A stretch of 64,000 nucleotides of DNA from Isoptericola sp. AK164 (GCF_029643425.1 NZ_CP119106.1:868001-932000); one strand, 5' to 3'. Shown: positions 36,866 through 46,415, counted from the first letter of the stretch. The notes: generated by a model not told the origin, from the sequence alone. Numbers and translations are program-made.

Positions 36866-38245
36866 ATGCGCATCTCACAGCGACGTGGAGCAGCAGCCGT
36901 CGCGGCCACCGTGGCGGCCGGTGCGATCCTCACCGCCTGCTCGTCCGGCGGGTCCGAGGACGGCCAGACCGACGCAGGGTCCGCCGCCGGCGGCGAGGAC
37001 GCGACCTGCACGAACGAGATCCTGAACGCCGACGCTCCCCAGGTGAGCGTCTGGGCCTGGTACCCCGCCTTCGAGTCGGTCGTGGACCTCTTCAACGAGA
37101 CCCACGACGACGTCCAGGTCTGCTGGACGAACGCCGGTCAGGGCGCCGACGAGTACAACAAGTTCTCGACGACCATCGAGGCCGGCAGCGGTGCGCCCGA
37201 CGTCATCATGCTCGAGTCCGAGATCCTGCCGACCTACACGATCCTCGACTCGCTGGTCGACCTGTCGGAGTACGGTGCCGGCGAGCTGGAGAGCCAGTTC
37301 ACCACCGGTTCCTGGTCGGACGTCTCCAACGGCGACTCGGTCTACGCCGTCCCCGTGGACGGCGGCCCGATGGGCATGCTGTACCGCGCCGACATCTTCG
37401 ACGAGTACGGCGTCGAGCCCCCCACCACGTGGGACGAGTTCGCCCAGGCGGCCCAGGACCTGCGGGACGCCGGCTACGACGGCTACATCACGAACTACCC
37501 GACCAACGGCAATGCGCTGAACTACGCGCTGTTCGCCCAGAACGGCTGGTCGCCGTTCGAGTACGACAACGCGAACCCGGCCGAGATCGGCATCGACGTC
37601 GCCACGCCGGAGGCCGAGGAGGTCCTGTCCTACTGGAACGACCTCATCGAGTCCGACCTGGTCGCCACCGACGACGCCTTCACCTCCGACTACAACACGA
37701 GCCTGGTCGACGGCACCTACGCCGTCTACCTCGCCGCCGCGTGGGGCCCGGGCTACCTGCAGGGTCTGTCCGACGCCGACTCGGGCGCCGAGTGGAAGGC
37801 GGCACCGCTGCCGCAGTGGGACCCGGCGAACCCGGTCCAGGTCAACTGGGGCGGCTCGACCTTCGCCGTGACCGAGCAGGCCGCCGACCCCGAGCTGTCC
37901 TACACCGTCGCCAGCGAGCTGTTCGGCACGATGGACGCCTGGGAGCTCGGCATCGACGAGGCGGCGCTGTTCCCGCAGTGGCTCGAGGCGCTGGAGTCGG
38001 ACTTCTTCGTCGAGAAGGAGTACGAGTTCTTCGGCGGGCAGCAGATCAACAAGGACGTCTTCATCGAGGCCGCGAACGGCTACGAGGGCTTCTCCTTCAG
38101 CCCGTTCCAGGTCTACGCCTACGACCAGCAGACGCAGGCGCTGTACGACATGGTCGAGTCCGGCGGCGACGCCGCCGGCGCGCTGCAGACCATCCAGGAC
38201 GCCCTGGTGACCTACGCCCAGCAGCAGGGCTTCACCGTCAAGTGA
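36866..38245 (+). CDS. Arabino-oligosaccharide-binding lipoprotein (family 1 solute-binding protein)
   Basis: A 459-residue extracellular lipoprotein with lipobox ILTAC, a Gly/Ser/Glu linker and a large two-lobed maltose-binding-type fold. VSVWAWYPAFESVVDLFNET, AGSGAPDVIMLESEILP and PVDGGPMGMLYRADIFDEYG are family landmarks. The ATG follows aaggaggaacttcga. It starts an operon with two MalF/MalG-type permeases, a GH51 and a GH43 enzyme, which points to arabino-oligosaccharides as ligand, as with AraN. No ATPase is encoded here; such systems usually share an MsmX/MsiK ATPase encoded elsewhere. Confidence 0.92.
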   Translation: MRISQRRGAAAVAATVAAGAILTACSSGGSEDGQTDAGSAAGGEDATCTNEILNADAPQVSVWAWYPAFESVVDLFNETHDDVQVCWTNAGQGADEYNKFSTTIEAGSGAPDVIMLESEILPTYTILDSLVDLSEYGAGELESQFTTGSWSDVSNGDSVYAVPVDGGPMGMLYRADIFDEYGVEPPTTWDEFAQAAQDLRDAGYDGYITNYPTNGNALNYALFAQNGWSPFEYDNANPAEIGIDVATPEAEEVLSYWNDLIESDLVATDDAFTSDYNTSLVDGTYAVYLAAAWGPGYLQGLSDADSGAEWKAAPLPQWDPANPVQVNWGGSTFAVTEQAADPELSYTVASELFGTMDAWELGIDEAALFPQWLEALESDFFVEKEYEFFGGQQINKDVFIEAANGYEGFSFSPFQVYAYDQQTQALYDMVESGGDAAGALQTIQDALVTYAQQQGFTVK

Positions 38246-38248
38246 TGG

Positions 38249-38284
38249 CAGGGCCGCCGGTCCGGGCGACCGGGCCGGCGGCCC
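38249..38284. terminator. Intra-operon hairpin after the binding-protein gene
   Basis: AGGGCCGCCGG (38249-38259) pairs with CCGGCGGCCCT (38274-38284), with an inner CCGG/CCGG pair. It begins 4 bp after the stop and, like the hairpins at 8911 and 28000, separates a binding-protein gene from transporter genes. Confidence 0.75.
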
Positions 38285-38317
38285 TCCCTCTCACGCAGGA
38301 TCGCGCAGGGAGAAACC

Positions 38318-39298
38318 ATGACAACGTCGTCGACGGCAGTCGACCAGACTGCCGGACCCGCGGCTGCGGGTGCACGCGGCGGCAAGCTCCGCAGGAGCTC
38401 GTCCACCAGCACCATCGACAGCAAGCGGCAGTGGTGGGGATGGATCTTCACCACCCCGTTCACCATCGTCTTCGTGCTGTTCCTCATCGTGCCGCTCTCC
38501 TACGCGTTCTGGATGAGCCTGCACAACAAGGGGATCGCCACCGGCGGTGAGTCGGTCTTCGTCGGGATCGACAACTACGTCCGCGCCTTCACCGACCCGA
38601 TCTTCCTCGACGGGCTGCTGCTGGTGGCACGGTTCGTGGCCGTGATGGTCCCGATCCAGATCGGCGTCGCGCTGCTGTGCGCGCTGGTGCTCGACACGCT
38701 CGCCACGCAGCTCAGCAAGGCCTCGCGGCTGCTCATCTTCGTTCCGTACGCCGTCCCGGCGGTCATCGGCGCCCTGATGTGGGGCTTCCTCTACAGCCCG
38801 CGCTTCGGGCCCGCCCAGGACCTCTTCGGGCTTTTCGGCCTCGCGGCGCCCGACTTCCTCAGCTCGTCGATGATCTTCACCTCGCTGGTGAACATCGTGA
38901 CGTGGCAGTGGGTCGGCTACTACATGATCATCATCTACGCCGCCCTGCGGACCATCGACCCCTCGGTCTACGAGGCCGCCCGCATCGACGGCGCGAACGG
39001 CGCCCAGATCGCGCTGCGCATCAAGGTGCCGATGGTGTCGTCGTCGATGGTCATGGTCGTGATCTTCTCGTTGATCGGCACGCTGCAGTTCTTCACCGAG
39101 CCCACGGTGCTGCGCTCGGTCGCGCAGGGCGCGATCCCGCCGGACTACACGCCGAACATGTACGCGTACTCGCTGGCGTTCTCGTACAGCCAGTTCAACT
39201 ACGCGTCCACGATCGCCTTCGCACTGGGCATCTTCGTGTTCATCGGGTCGTACCTCTTCCTGTACCTGACCCGCAAGCAGAGCGGACTGAAGTCATGA
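38318..39298 (+). CDS. AraP-like sugar ABC transporter permease
   Basis: A 326-residue MalF-type permease with a cytoplasmic N-terminus and six membrane segments. The conserved ATPase-coupling loop is YEAARIDGANGAQIALRIKV followed by PMVSSS, close to the EAAxxxG motif. The ATG follows cgcagggagaaacc. The stop overlaps the next permease start (ATGA). It forms the channel with the 39295 protein. Confidence 0.94.
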   Translation: MTTSSTAVDQTAGPAAAGARGGKLRRSSSTSTIDSKRQWWGWIFTTPFTIVFVLFLIVPLSYAFWMSLHNKGIATGGESVFVGIDNYVRAFTDPIFLDGLLLVARFVAVMVPIQIGVALLCALVLDTLATQLSKASRLLIFVPYAVPAVIGALMWGFLYSPRFGPAQDLFGLFGLAAPDFLSSSMIFTSLVNIVTWQWVGYYMIIIYAALRTIDPSVYEAARIDGANGAQIALRIKVPMVSSSMVMVVIFSLIGTLQFFTEPTVLRSVAQGAIPPDYTPNMYAYSLAFSYSQFNYASTIAFALGIFVFIGSYLFLYLTRKQSGLKS

Positions 39299-40203
39299 CT
39301 ACGGACCTCGAGACGACCCAGGCCCCGTCGCGTCGTACCCGGCGCGCGAGCTCCAAGAACAGCCGGCGGATCGGTTCGCACGCGTTCCTGCTGATCATGG
39401 CGCTGTACTTCGTCATCCCGCTGTGGTTCCTCATCGTCGGCTCGACCAAGTCCAACAGCGGGCTGTTCGTCGGGTCCGGCGGGGCGCTGTGGTTCAACGA
39501 CGAGTTCAACCTCGTCGAGAACATCCGCGGGCTCTTCGAGCACCAGGGCGGGATCTACTGGATCTGGCTGCGCAACTCGTTCGTCTACGCCTTCGCCGGC
39601 GGGGTCGGCGCCACCGTGCTGGCGGTCTTCGCCGGGTACGGCCTGGCCAAGTACCGGTTCCGGGGGCGTGGTGCCTACTTCACCGTGCTGCTCGGGTCCG
39701 TCATGGTGCCGCTGACGGCGCTGACGATCCCCACGTTCGTGCTGCTCAGCGACATCGGCCTGATCAACACCATGTGGGCGGTCATCCTGCCCTCCCTGCT
39801 CAGCCCGATCGGCGTCTACCTGATCCGCGTCTACTCCCAGGACGCGATCCCGGACGAGATGCTCGACGCGGGCCGCGTGGACGGCGCCGGGGAGCTGCGG
39901 CTCTTCTTCCGGGTGTCGTTGCCGCTGCTGCGTCCCGCCATGGTGACGGTGCTGCTGCTCGCGACGGTGTTCAGCTGGAACAACTTCTTCCTCCCGCTGG
40001 CCGTGCTGCGCGACACCGACCTGCTGCCGGTGACGGTCGGCCTGAACCAGTGGCAGGCCCTGTCGAACGCCGGTGCCGGCGGCGAGCAGGTGTGGAACCT
40101 CATCGTCACCGGTGCGCTGGTGTCGATCATCCCGCTGATCGCCGCGTTCCTCGGCCTGCAGAAGTACTGGCAGGGCGGGCTCTCCCTCGGGTCGATCAAG
40201 TAG
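39295..40203 (+). CDS. AraQ-like sugar ABC transporter permease
   Basis: A 302-residue MalG-type permease: six membrane segments, a Lys/Arg-rich N-terminus (SRRTRRASSKNSRR) and the coupling loop DEMLDAGRVDGAGELRLFFR with the following SLPLLRPAMV. It overlaps the AraP-like gene by 4 bp. It is followed by a strong hairpin and then the second GH51 gene. Confidence 0.94.
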   Translation: MTTDLETTQAPSRRTRRASSKNSRRIGSHAFLLIMALYFVIPLWFLIVGSTKSNSGLFVGSGGALWFNDEFNLVENIRGLFEHQGGIYWIWLRNSFVYAFAGGVGATVLAVFAGYGLAKYRFRGRGAYFTVLLGSVMVPLTALTIPTFVLLSDIGLINTMWAVILPSLLSPIGVYLIRVYSQDAIPDEMLDAGRVDGAGELRLFFRVSLPLLRPAMVTVLLLATVFSWNNFFLPLAVLRDTDLLPVTVGLNQWQALSNAGAGGEQVWNLIVTGALVSIIPLIAAFLGLQKYWQGGLSLGSIK

Positions 40204-40221
40204 TCGACCCGACCCCACGCC

Positions 40222-40253
40222 CCGGTGGGCACCGCTCCCGCGGTGCCCACCGG
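40222..40253. terminator. Intra-operon hairpin between permease and GH51 genes
   Basis: CCGGTGGGCACCGC and GCGGTGCCCACCGG are perfect 14-nt arms around TCCC, 18 bp after the permease stop. It may partly terminate, lowering expression of the two glycosidase genes relative to the transporter. Confidence 0.75.
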
Positions 40254-40286
40254 ACCCATCGTCGTCCCCACCGCGGGGGAGGAATC

Positions 40287-41801
40287 ATGCTGTCCGCATC
40301 CGTCACCGTCGACCCGGCCTTCGTCGTCGGACCCGTGCGTCGTCGCACGTTCGGTTCGTTCGTCGAGCACCTGGGCCGTTCCGTCTACACCGGGATCCAC
40401 GACCCCGAGCACCCGACCGCCGACGCCGACGGGTTCCGCGGCGACGTCGTCGAGCTCACCCGAGAGCTGGGCGTCTCGACCGTCCGCTACCCGGGCGGCA
40501 ACTTCGTCTCCGGCTACCGCTGGGAGGACGGCATCGGCCCGGTCGAGGACCGCCCGCGCCGTCTCGACCTGGCCTGGCACTCCACCGACCCCAACCTGGT
40601 CGGGGTCGACGAGTTCATGCGCTGGGCCGAGCGCACCGGCGTCGAGCCCATGATGGCCGTCAACCTCGGCACGCGCGGCGTGCAGGAGGCGCTCGACCTG
40701 CTCGAGTACTGCAACGTCCCCGGCGGCACCGCCTGGAGCGACCTCCGTCGAGCGAACGGCGCCGAGGAGCCGTACCGCGTGTCGATGTGGTGCCTGGGCA
40801 ACGAGATGGACGGGCCGTGGCAGATCGGCGCGAAGACCGCCGCCGAGTACGGCCGCCTCGCCGCCGAGACCGCGCGGGCCATGCGCATGATCGACCCGGA
40901 CCTCGAGCTGGTCGTGTGCGGGTCGTCCAACTCCGGCATGCCCACCTTCGGCGCCTGGGAGCACACGGTGCTCACCGAGGCGTACGAGCACGTCGACCAC
41001 GTCTCGGCGCACGCCTACTACTACGAGGAGGACGGCGACCTCGCCTCGTTCCTCGCGTCGGCCGTCGACATGGACCACTTCGTCGACTCCGTCGCGGCCA
41101 CCGCCGACGCCGTGCGGGCAGCCGGCAAGCACACCAAGCGGATCCACATCTCGTTCGACGAGTGGAACGTCTGGTACCAGAAGCGCGCCGAGTCCCGTCC
41201 GCCGTCGGGCGACGACTGGCCGGTCGCACCCGTGCTCCTCGAGGACCGGTACAACGTGGCCGACGCCGTCGTGGTGGGCAACCTGCTCATCAGCCTGCTG
41301 CGGCACACCGACCGCGTGCACGCGGCCTCGCAGGCCCAGCTCGTCAACGTCATCGCGCCGATCATGACCGAGCCGGGCGGCCGGAGCTGGAAGCAGACGA
41401 TCTTCCACCCGTTCGCCCTGACCTCCCGGCACGCGGCGGGCGAGGTGCTGCGTCTGGCGATCGACGCGCCGACGACCGACACGGCCCGCTTCGGCGAGGT
41501 CCCCGTGCTCGACGCCGTGGCCACCCACGACGCCGGGACCGGGGAGGTCGTGGTGCTGGCGACGAACCGGTCGGTCACCGACGAGGTCACGCTCGACGTC
41601 GACCTGCGCGGCTTCGAGGGGCTGCGGGTCGTCGAGGCGCTCACCCTGTCCAACCCCGACCACACCTGGACGGCCACCGCCGACGACGACTCGTCGGTCG
41701 CACCCCGGCCCAACGCGACCGCGCAGGTCGCCGACGGTCGGCTCGGCGCCGTCCTGCCGCCGGTGTCGTGGAGCATCGTCAGGCTCGGGCCCGCGGCGTG
41801 A
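40287..41801 (+). CDS. Second intracellular alpha-L-arabinofuranosidase, GH51
   Basis: A 504-residue paralogue of the enzyme at 33985. The opening FGSFVEHLGRSVYTGIHDPE, the acid/base E173 in GNEMDGPWQ and the nucleophile E292 in SFDEWNVWY align without gaps to that point. It differs after the nucleophile, with an insert around KRAESRPPSGDDWP that may reshape the substrate cleft. There is no signal peptide. The ATG follows gcgggggaggaatc. The stop overlaps the GTG of the GH43 gene. Two GH51 enzymes of different specificity, for example for alpha-1,2/1,3 branches and alpha-1,5 links, would be a reasonable division of labour. Confidence 0.96.
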   Translation: MLSASVTVDPAFVVGPVRRRTFGSFVEHLGRSVYTGIHDPEHPTADADGFRGDVVELTRELGVSTVRYPGGNFVSGYRWEDGIGPVEDRPRRLDLAWHSTDPNLVGVDEFMRWAERTGVEPMMAVNLGTRGVQEALDLLEYCNVPGGTAWSDLRRANGAEEPYRVSMWCLGNEMDGPWQIGAKTAAEYGRLAAETARAMRMIDPDLELVVCGSSNSGMPTFGAWEHTVLTEAYEHVDHVSAHAYYYEEDGDLASFLASAVDMDHFVDSVAATADAVRAAGKHTKRIHISFDEWNVWYQKRAESRPPSGDDWPVAPVLLEDRYNVADAVVVGNLLISLLRHTDRVHAASQAQLVNVIAPIMTEPGGRSWKQTIFHPFALTSRHAAGEVLRLAIDAPTTDTARFGEVPVLDAVATHDAGTGEVVVLATNRSVTDEVTLDVDLRGFEGLRVVEALTLSNPDHTWTATADDDSSVAPRPNATAQVADGRLGAVLPPVSWSIVRLGPAA

Positions 41802-42835
41802 GCCGCTGGCGCGCCGTCGTCGGCCTCGTCGCCGTCGTCGTGATCGGTGCCGGGGTCGCGCTCGCCGCGCTCCGGCCCTGGCAGACGGCGAGCGAGCCCG
41901 AGCCGCTGGCCCTGGAGGGCGACCTGGCCACCCACGACCCGGCGCTCGTCGTCGGGGACGAGGGCGAGCCCTGGTTCGTCTACTCCACCGGCGCCCCGGG
42001 CAAGTCCCGGGGCGCCCCGCTGGTCCACCGGTCCGACGACGGCGGGACCACCTGGGAGGCCGCCGGGACGGCCTGGTCGACCGACGAGGACCCGCAGTGG
42101 GTCCGCGACTCGATCGACGGTGTCGAGCACTTCTGGGCGCCGGAGCTCGTCGAGCACGACGGCACCTGGTACCTGTACTACTCGGCCTCGACCTTCGGCT
42201 CGAACACGTCGGCCATCGGACTGGCCACCGGGTCCACGCTGGACCCGGAGGACCCGGACTACGGCTGGACCCACCAGGGCGCGGTCTGGCGCTCGCAGGC
42301 CGGCGACCCCTACAACGCCATCGACCCCGGGGTGATCACGGACGCCGACGGCACGCCGTGGTTGTTCTACGGCTCCTTCTGGGAGGGCATCCACGTGCTG
42401 CCCCTCGACCGGCCCTCGGGGATGCCGGCGGAGGACGCCGACCCCGTGCAGGTGGCGAGCCGGCCCGGCGTCACGAACAACCCGATCGAGGCGCCGTACG
42501 TCGTCGAGCGGGACGGCTGGTACTACCTGTTCGTCTCGTGGGGGAAGTGCTGCTCCGGCGTCAGCTCGACCTACTCGATCCACGTCGGGCGCTCCCGCGA
42601 CGTCACCGGTCCCTTCGTGGACGCCGACGGCGTGGACATGGCCGACGGCGGCGGGACGCTCGTGCTCGGGTCGCGCGACTCCCTGATCGGCCCGGGAGGG
42701 CAGTCCCTCTCGGAGGGCTACCTCGCTTACCACTTCTACGACGGCGACAACGCCGGCGCCCATCGGCTCGCGATCCAGCGGCTCGGCTGGGACGACGGCT
42801 GGCCGGTGGCGACGACGACGGTGCCGGAGCCCTGA
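41798..42835 (+). CDS. Exported or membrane-anchored GH43 arabinanase
   Basis: A 345-residue five-bladed propeller glycosidase, probably an arabinan endo-1,5-alpha-L-arabinosidase. Residues 1-26 are a hydrophobic export segment (AVVGLVAVVVIGAGVALAAL). Catalytic acids are D47 (THDPAL), D176 (NAIDPGV) and E231 (NPIEAPYV). FWAPELVEHDGTWYLYYSAS and YLFVSWGKCCSGVSSTY are typical of the arabinanase subgroup. The GTG overlaps the stop of the GH51 gene. It ends the operon, so one transcript can supply the extracellular depolymerase, the importer and an intracellular arabinofuranosidase. Confidence 0.94.
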   Translation: MSRWRAVVGLVAVVVIGAGVALAALRPWQTASEPEPLALEGDLATHDPALVVGDEGEPWFVYSTGAPGKSRGAPLVHRSDDGGTTWEAAGTAWSTDEDPQWVRDSIDGVEHFWAPELVEHDGTWYLYYSASTFGSNTSAIGLATGSTLDPEDPDYGWTHQGAVWRSQAGDPYNAIDPGVITDADGTPWLFYGSFWEGIHVLPLDRPSGMPAEDADPVQVASRPGVTNNPIEAPYVVERDGWYYLFVSWGKCCSGVSSTYSIHVGRSRDVTGPFVDADGVDMADGGGTLVLGSRDSLIGPGGQSLSEGYLAYHFYDGDNAGAHRLAIQRLGWDDGWPVATTTVPEP

Positions 42836-42839
42836 CCGG

Positions 42840-42889
42840 GCCGGACCGGCCCCGTGTGTTCGGCCCACGCCCCGACGGGCCGGTCCGGC
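42840..42889. terminator. Terminator of the arabinan operon
   Basis: GCCGGACCGGCCC (42840-42852) is perfectly complementary to GGGCCGGTCCGGC (42877-42889), 4 bp after the GH43 stop. Confidence 0.8.
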
Positions 42890-42894
42890 GCTGC

Positions 42895-42900
42895 TAGGAT
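42895..42900 (+). promoter_or_regulatory. -10 box for the glyA-folD transcript
   Basis: TAGGAT, a common actinobacterial -10 sequence, ends about 8 bp before the first helix of the riboswitch, so transcription would start at the riboswitch 5' end. No clear -35 is seen. Confidence 0.6.
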
Positions 42901-42904
42901 CGGG

Positions 42905-42985
42905 GGCGTCGTGACTGGCGTGCAGGTGGATCACCACCGGGGAGCGACATGCTGTGCTGACGACGGGTCGGTCGCCTGGGCCCGG
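42905..42985 (+). promoter_or_regulatory. ZTP (pfl) riboswitch upstream of glyA
   Basis: The conserved parts of the ZTP/ZMP aptamer can be read in order: GTCGTGACTGGCG (42908-42920), a hairpin GGTGG-ATCA-CCACC (42925-42938), the invariant GGGGAGCGAC (42939-42948), a variable linker, and GGTCGCCTGGGC (42970-42981), which closes the pseudoknot domain. This RNA senses the purine intermediates ZMP/ZTP, which accumulate when 10-formyl-folate is short, and typically turns on glyA, folD and purH. Here glyA and folD follow directly. The aptamer ends about 50 nt before the start, so control is probably translational or by a short expression platform. Confidence 0.9.
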
Positions 42986-43032
42986 TCGGTAACGACAACC
43001 GTGGAACCGCCGACACAGCAGGAGACGCCCCC

Positions 43033-44316
43033 ATGAGCACTCCCGACCCCACGTTCGACGCCCCTCTCGCCGAGGTCGACCCGGAGATCGCCGCCGTCCT
43101 CGACGGCGAGCTGGCCCGGCAGCGCGACACCCTCGAGATGATCGCGTCGGAGAACTTCGTCCCCCGCGCCGTGCTGCAGGCACAGGGCTCGGTGCTGACG
43201 AACAAGTACGCCGAGGGCTACCCCGGTCGCCGCTACTACGGCGGCTGCGAGCAGGTCGACATCGCGGAGAACCTCGCGATCGAGCGGGCCAAGGCGCTGT
43301 TCGGCGCCGAGTACGCCAACGTCCAGCCGCACTCCGGCGCCCAGGCGAACGCCGCCGTCCTGCACGCGCTCATCAAGCCCGGCGACAAGATCATGGGTCT
43401 CGAGCTGGCGCACGGCGGCCACCTCACGCACGGCATGAAGATCAACTTCTCCGGCAAGCTCTACGACGTCGCCGGGTACGGCGTCGACCCGCAGACCTAC
43501 CGGATCGAGATGGACGAGGTGCGCAAGCGGGCCCTGGAGCACCGCCCCGACGTCATCATCGCCGGCTGGTCGGCCTACCCGCGCGAGCTCGACTTCGCGG
43601 CCTTCCGCGAGATCGCCGACGAGGTCGGCGCCAAGCTCTGGGTCGACATGGCCCACTTCGCCGGCCTCGTGGCCGCGGGTCTGCACCCGTCGCCGGTGCC
43701 GCACGCCGACGTCGTCTCCTCGACCGTGCACAAGACCATCGGCGGCCCGCGCTCCGGTTTCATCCTGTCCTCGGACGAGCACGCCAAGAAGCTCAACTCC
43801 GCGGTGTTCCCCGGCCAGCAGGGCGGCCCGCTCATGCACGTCATCGCCGGCAAGGCGGTGGCGTTCAAGATCGCGGGCACCGACGCGTTCGTCGAGCGTC
43901 AGGAGCGCACCCGCCGCGGCGCGCGCATCATCGCCGACCGTCTCGCCCAGGCCGACGTCGCCGAGACGGGGGTGTCGGTGCTCACCGGCGGCACCGACGT
44001 CCACCTGGTGCTCGTGGACCTGCGGAACTCCGCGATGGACGGCCAGCAGGCCGAGGACCTCCTGCACTCGGTCGGCATCACGGTGAACCGCAACGCGGTC
44101 CCGTTCGACCCGCGCCCGCCGCGCGTGACCTCGGGTCTGCGGATCGGTACCCCGGCGCTGGCGACCCGCGGGTTCGGCGACGCCGAGTTCACCGAGGTGG
44201 CCGACATCATCGCCGCCGCCCTGCGCGAGGGCACCGCGGCCGACGCCGAGGCGCTCAAGGCCCGCGTCGCGAAGCTCACCGCGGACTTCCCGCTCTACCC
44301 GGGGCTGTCCCAGTGA
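43033..44316 (+). CDS. glyA: Serine hydroxymethyltransferase
   Basis: A 427-residue pyridoxal-phosphate enzyme that makes glycine and 5,10-methylene-tetrahydrofolate from serine. [40 protein letters not shown] and [19 protein letters not shown] are highly conserved. The Schiff-base lysine is K234 in [13 protein letters not shown]; the more common form is STTHKTLRGPRGG, so the Thr-Val and Leu-Ile/Arg-Gly changes around it are slightly unusual. The ATG follows agcaggagacgccccc. It lies under ZTP riboswitch control and overlaps folD. Confidence 0.97.
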   Translation: MSTPDPTFDAPLAEVDPEIAAVLDGELARQRDTLEMIASENFVPRAVLQAQGSVLTNKYAEGYPGRRYYGGCEQVDIAENLAIERAKALFGAEYANVQPHSGAQANAAVLHALIKPGDKIMGLELAHGGHLTHGMKINFSGKLYDVAGYGVDPQTYRIEMDEVRKRALEHRPDVIIAGWSAYPRELDFAAFREIADEVGAKLWVDMAHFAGLVAAGLHPSPVPHADVVSSTVHKTIGGPRSGFILSSDEHAKKLNSAVFPGQQGGPLMHVIAGKAVAFKIAGTDAFVERQERTRRGARIIADRLAQADVAETGVSVLTGGTDVHLVLVDLRNSAMDGQQAEDLLHSVGITVNRNAVPFDPRPPRVTSGLRIGTPALATRGFGDAEFTEVADIIAAALREGTAADAEALKARVAKLTADFPLYPGLSQ

Positions 44317-45194
44317 CCGCGCAGAAGCTGGACGGCAAGGCGACCGCCGCCGCGATCAAGGACGAGCTCCGCGGGCGTGTCGCCGCGCTGCGCGAGCAGG
44401 GGATCACGCCGGGCCTGGGCACGCTGCTCGTGGGCGACGACCCCGGCTCCCAGTGGTACGTCGCCGGCAAGCACCGCGACTGCGCCGAGGTCGGCATCGA
44501 GTCCCTCCGCGAGGACCTGCCGGCCGACGCCACGCAGGCCGACATCGAGGCCGCCGTCGCGCGCCTCAACGACGACCCGGCCTGCACCGGCTTCATCGTC
44601 CAGCTCCCGCTCCCGCCGGGGATCGACACGAACCGCGTCCTCGAGCTCGTCGACCCGGCCAAGGACGCCGACGGGCTGCACCCGACGAACCTGGGCCGGC
44701 TCGTGCTGCGCGTGAGCGGGGACATCACCTCCCCGCTGCCGTGCACGCCGCGCGGCATCGTCGAGCTGGTCGAGCGGCACGGCGTCGACTGGGCGGGCAA
44801 GGAGGTCGTGGTCCTCGGCCGCGGCGTGACGGTGGGCCGCCCGATCGGGCTGCTGCTGACCCGCAAGTCCGTCAACGCCACCGTGACGCTGACGCACACC
44901 GGCACCCGTGACCTACCGGACCTGGTGCGCCGGGCCGACGTCGTGATCGCGGCGGCGGGGGTCGAGGGCATCGTCACCGCCGACATGGTCAAGCCGGGTG
45001 CGGTGCTCATCGACGTCGGCGTCTCACGGCGCACCGACCCCGAGACCGGCAAGTCGCGGGTGGTGGGCGACATCGCGCCCGAGGCCCGCGAGCAGGCGGC
45101 CTGGTACTCGCCGAACCCCGGGGGAGTGGGCCCGATGACTCGGGCGATGCTCCTGGCGAACGTCGTCGACACCGCCGAGCGTCAGGCCGGTTGA
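44313..45194 (+). CDS. folD: Methylene-tetrahydrofolate dehydrogenase / cyclohydrolase
   Basis: A 293-residue bifunctional enzyme oxidising methylene-tetrahydrofolate to 10-formyl-tetrahydrofolate. The catalytic Tyr-Lys pair is in [41 protein letters not shown] and CTPRGIVEL follow. The NADP site is [17 protein letters not shown], where GRS is more usual than GRG, and the end carries [12 protein letters not shown]. The GTG overlaps the glyA stop, so both enzymes of this folate branch are made together under the ZTP riboswitch. Confidence 0.97.
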   Translation: MTAQKLDGKATAAAIKDELRGRVAALREQGITPGLGTLLVGDDPGSQWYVAGKHRDCAEVGIESLREDLPADATQADIEAAVARLNDDPACTGFIVQLPLPPGIDTNRVLELVDPAKDADGLHPTNLGRLVLRVSGDITSPLPCTPRGIVELVERHGVDWAGKEVVVLGRGVTVGRPIGLLLTRKSVNATVTLTHTGTRDLPDLVRRADVVIAAAGVEGIVTADMVKPGAVLIDVGVSRRTDPETGKSRVVGDIAPEAREQAAWYSPNPGGVGPMTRAMLLANVVDTAERQAG

Positions 45195-45218
45195 GGTCGG
45201 TCGGCGTCGACGTGGTGA

Positions 45219-45297
45219 CTCCTGCCCGTGTCGCGATCGCGTTCACGCGCCCTGGGGCGCTCCGCTTCGGGATCGACGACCGCGACACGGGCGGGAG
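45219..45297. terminator. Bidirectional terminator after folD
   Basis: CTCCTGCCCGTGTCGCG (45219-45235) pairs with CGCGACACGGGCGGGAG (45281-45297) with one G-U type mismatch. It separates folD from the convergent lipoprotein gene. Confidence 0.75.
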
Positions 45298-45323
45298 CCG
45301 CCCGTCGTGTCGAGTCCGGCGTC

Positions 45324-45743
45324 CTACTCGCAGCCGAGCTCGGCGGTGACGTCCGTGTTCGCGGACTGCACCTCCTGAGCCTGGGCGGAGATCTGCTGCG
45401 CGGCCTCGCCCAGCGTGGCGTCGTCGTCCAGGTCGTCGACGGCGTCGCTCAGCTCGTCCCAGGCGTTCTCCAGCTCCTCGGCGCGGTCCTCGGCCACGTC
45501 GCCCAGCGACTCCTCCAGGTCGTCCCAGGCGTCGTCGACGGCGTCGCGGGCGTCCTCGACCTCGCCGACGGTCGGTTCGGACCCGAGCGTGCCGACGAGA
45601 TCGCCGAGGGCCGCCGTGTAGGTGTCCCAGTCGGTGCAGGCGTCGGCGGTGTTCTCCTCGGGGGAGTCGCCGCCGCAGGCGGTCAGGGTGCCGACGGCCA
45701 ACGCGGCCGTGGCGGCGGTGGCCCAGAGGCGTGTGGTGCGCAT
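45324..45743 (-). CDS. Small acidic lipoprotein, unknown function
   Basis: A 139-residue lipoprotein. The signal (MRTTRLWATAATAALAVGTL) ends in LTACGG. The mature part is very acidic and almost all helical, with heptad-like stretches such as ARDAVDDAWDDLEESLGDVA and NAWDELSDAVDDLDDDATLG, and two further cysteines (ACTDWD and the final GCE) that could form a disulfide. I do not recognise a family beyond this general actinobacterial type. The start follows cgaaggagcatctcc on the minus strand. It is monocistronic and divergent from the PhnB-like gene. Confidence 0.85.
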   Translation of the reverse strand: MRTTRLWATAATAALAVGTLTACGGDSPEENTADACTDWDTYTAALGDLVGTLGSEPTVGEVEDARDAVDDAWDDLEESLGDVAEDRAEELENAWDELSDAVDDLDDDATLGEAAQQISAQAQEVQSANTDVTAELGCE

Positions 45744-45932
45744 GGAGATGCTCCTTCGACGTCGCGAGGTGGTGGACGGGCGGTCGCCGCGGACGGCCCG
45801 CTGCGATGATGCGACACTCCAGACAATTCCGCATCCGGTAGGTCGTTCCCCGGCCGGTGCGATGAGTTCCGTGCGGCGTCGTCGTCCCCCCTGCATGCCC
45901 CGACCCGCGGGGCCGTGCCGAGGAGGGACGAC

Positions 45933-46415
45933 ATGATCACCGTGCGACCGCACCTGTGGTTCGGGAACGACCGGGCGCTCGAGGCGGCGGCGTTCTACGC
46001 CGACCACATCCCCGGTTCCAGCGTGGACCGTGTGCTGACGGCATCGGAGGGCATCCCGGGAGCGACGGCGGGCGCTCCGTTCATCGTCGAGTTCACCGTC
46101 TGCGGGCTCGAGGTCGTGGGGCTCAACGCCGGACCCGCGCTGCAGCTCGACGAGGCGTTCAGCCTCTACCTGCTTTGCGACGACCAGGCGGAGGTCGACC
46201 ACTACTGGGACCTCCTGACCGCCGACGGCGGCAAGCCCGGGCCGTGCGGCTGGTGCACGGACCGCTTCGGCGTGAGCTGGCAGGTGATCCCCCGCCAGCT
46301 CGAGGAGCTGTGCGGCGACTACACCACGGCCGCGAACCAGCGCACCGTGCAGGCCATGCTGCAGATGGGCAAGATCGACGTCGCGACGCTGGAGGCCGCC
46401 CACCGCGGTGAGTGA
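45933..46415 (+). CDS. PhnB-like VOC-family protein
   Basis: A 160-residue single VOC domain protein of the PhnB / 3-demethylubiquinone methyltransferase-like type. PHLWFGNDRALEAAAFYADH opens the fold; PFIVEFTVCGLEVVGLNAGP and SLYLLCDDQAEVDHYWDLLT follow, and CGWCTDRFGVSWQVIPRQL is the typical C-terminal strand pair with YTTAANQRTVQAMLQMGKID. The function in this family is generally unknown. The ATG at 45933 follows gaggagggacgac. It probably forms a unit with exonuclease III, 36 bp downstream. Confidence 0.85.
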   Translation: MITVRPHLWFGNDRALEAAAFYADHIPGSSVDRVLTASEGIPGATAGAPFIVEFTVCGLEVVGLNAGPALQLDEAFSLYLLCDDQAEVDHYWDLLTADGGKPGPCGWCTDRFGVSWQVIPRQLEELCGDYTTAANQRTVQAMLQMGKIDVATLEAAHRGE

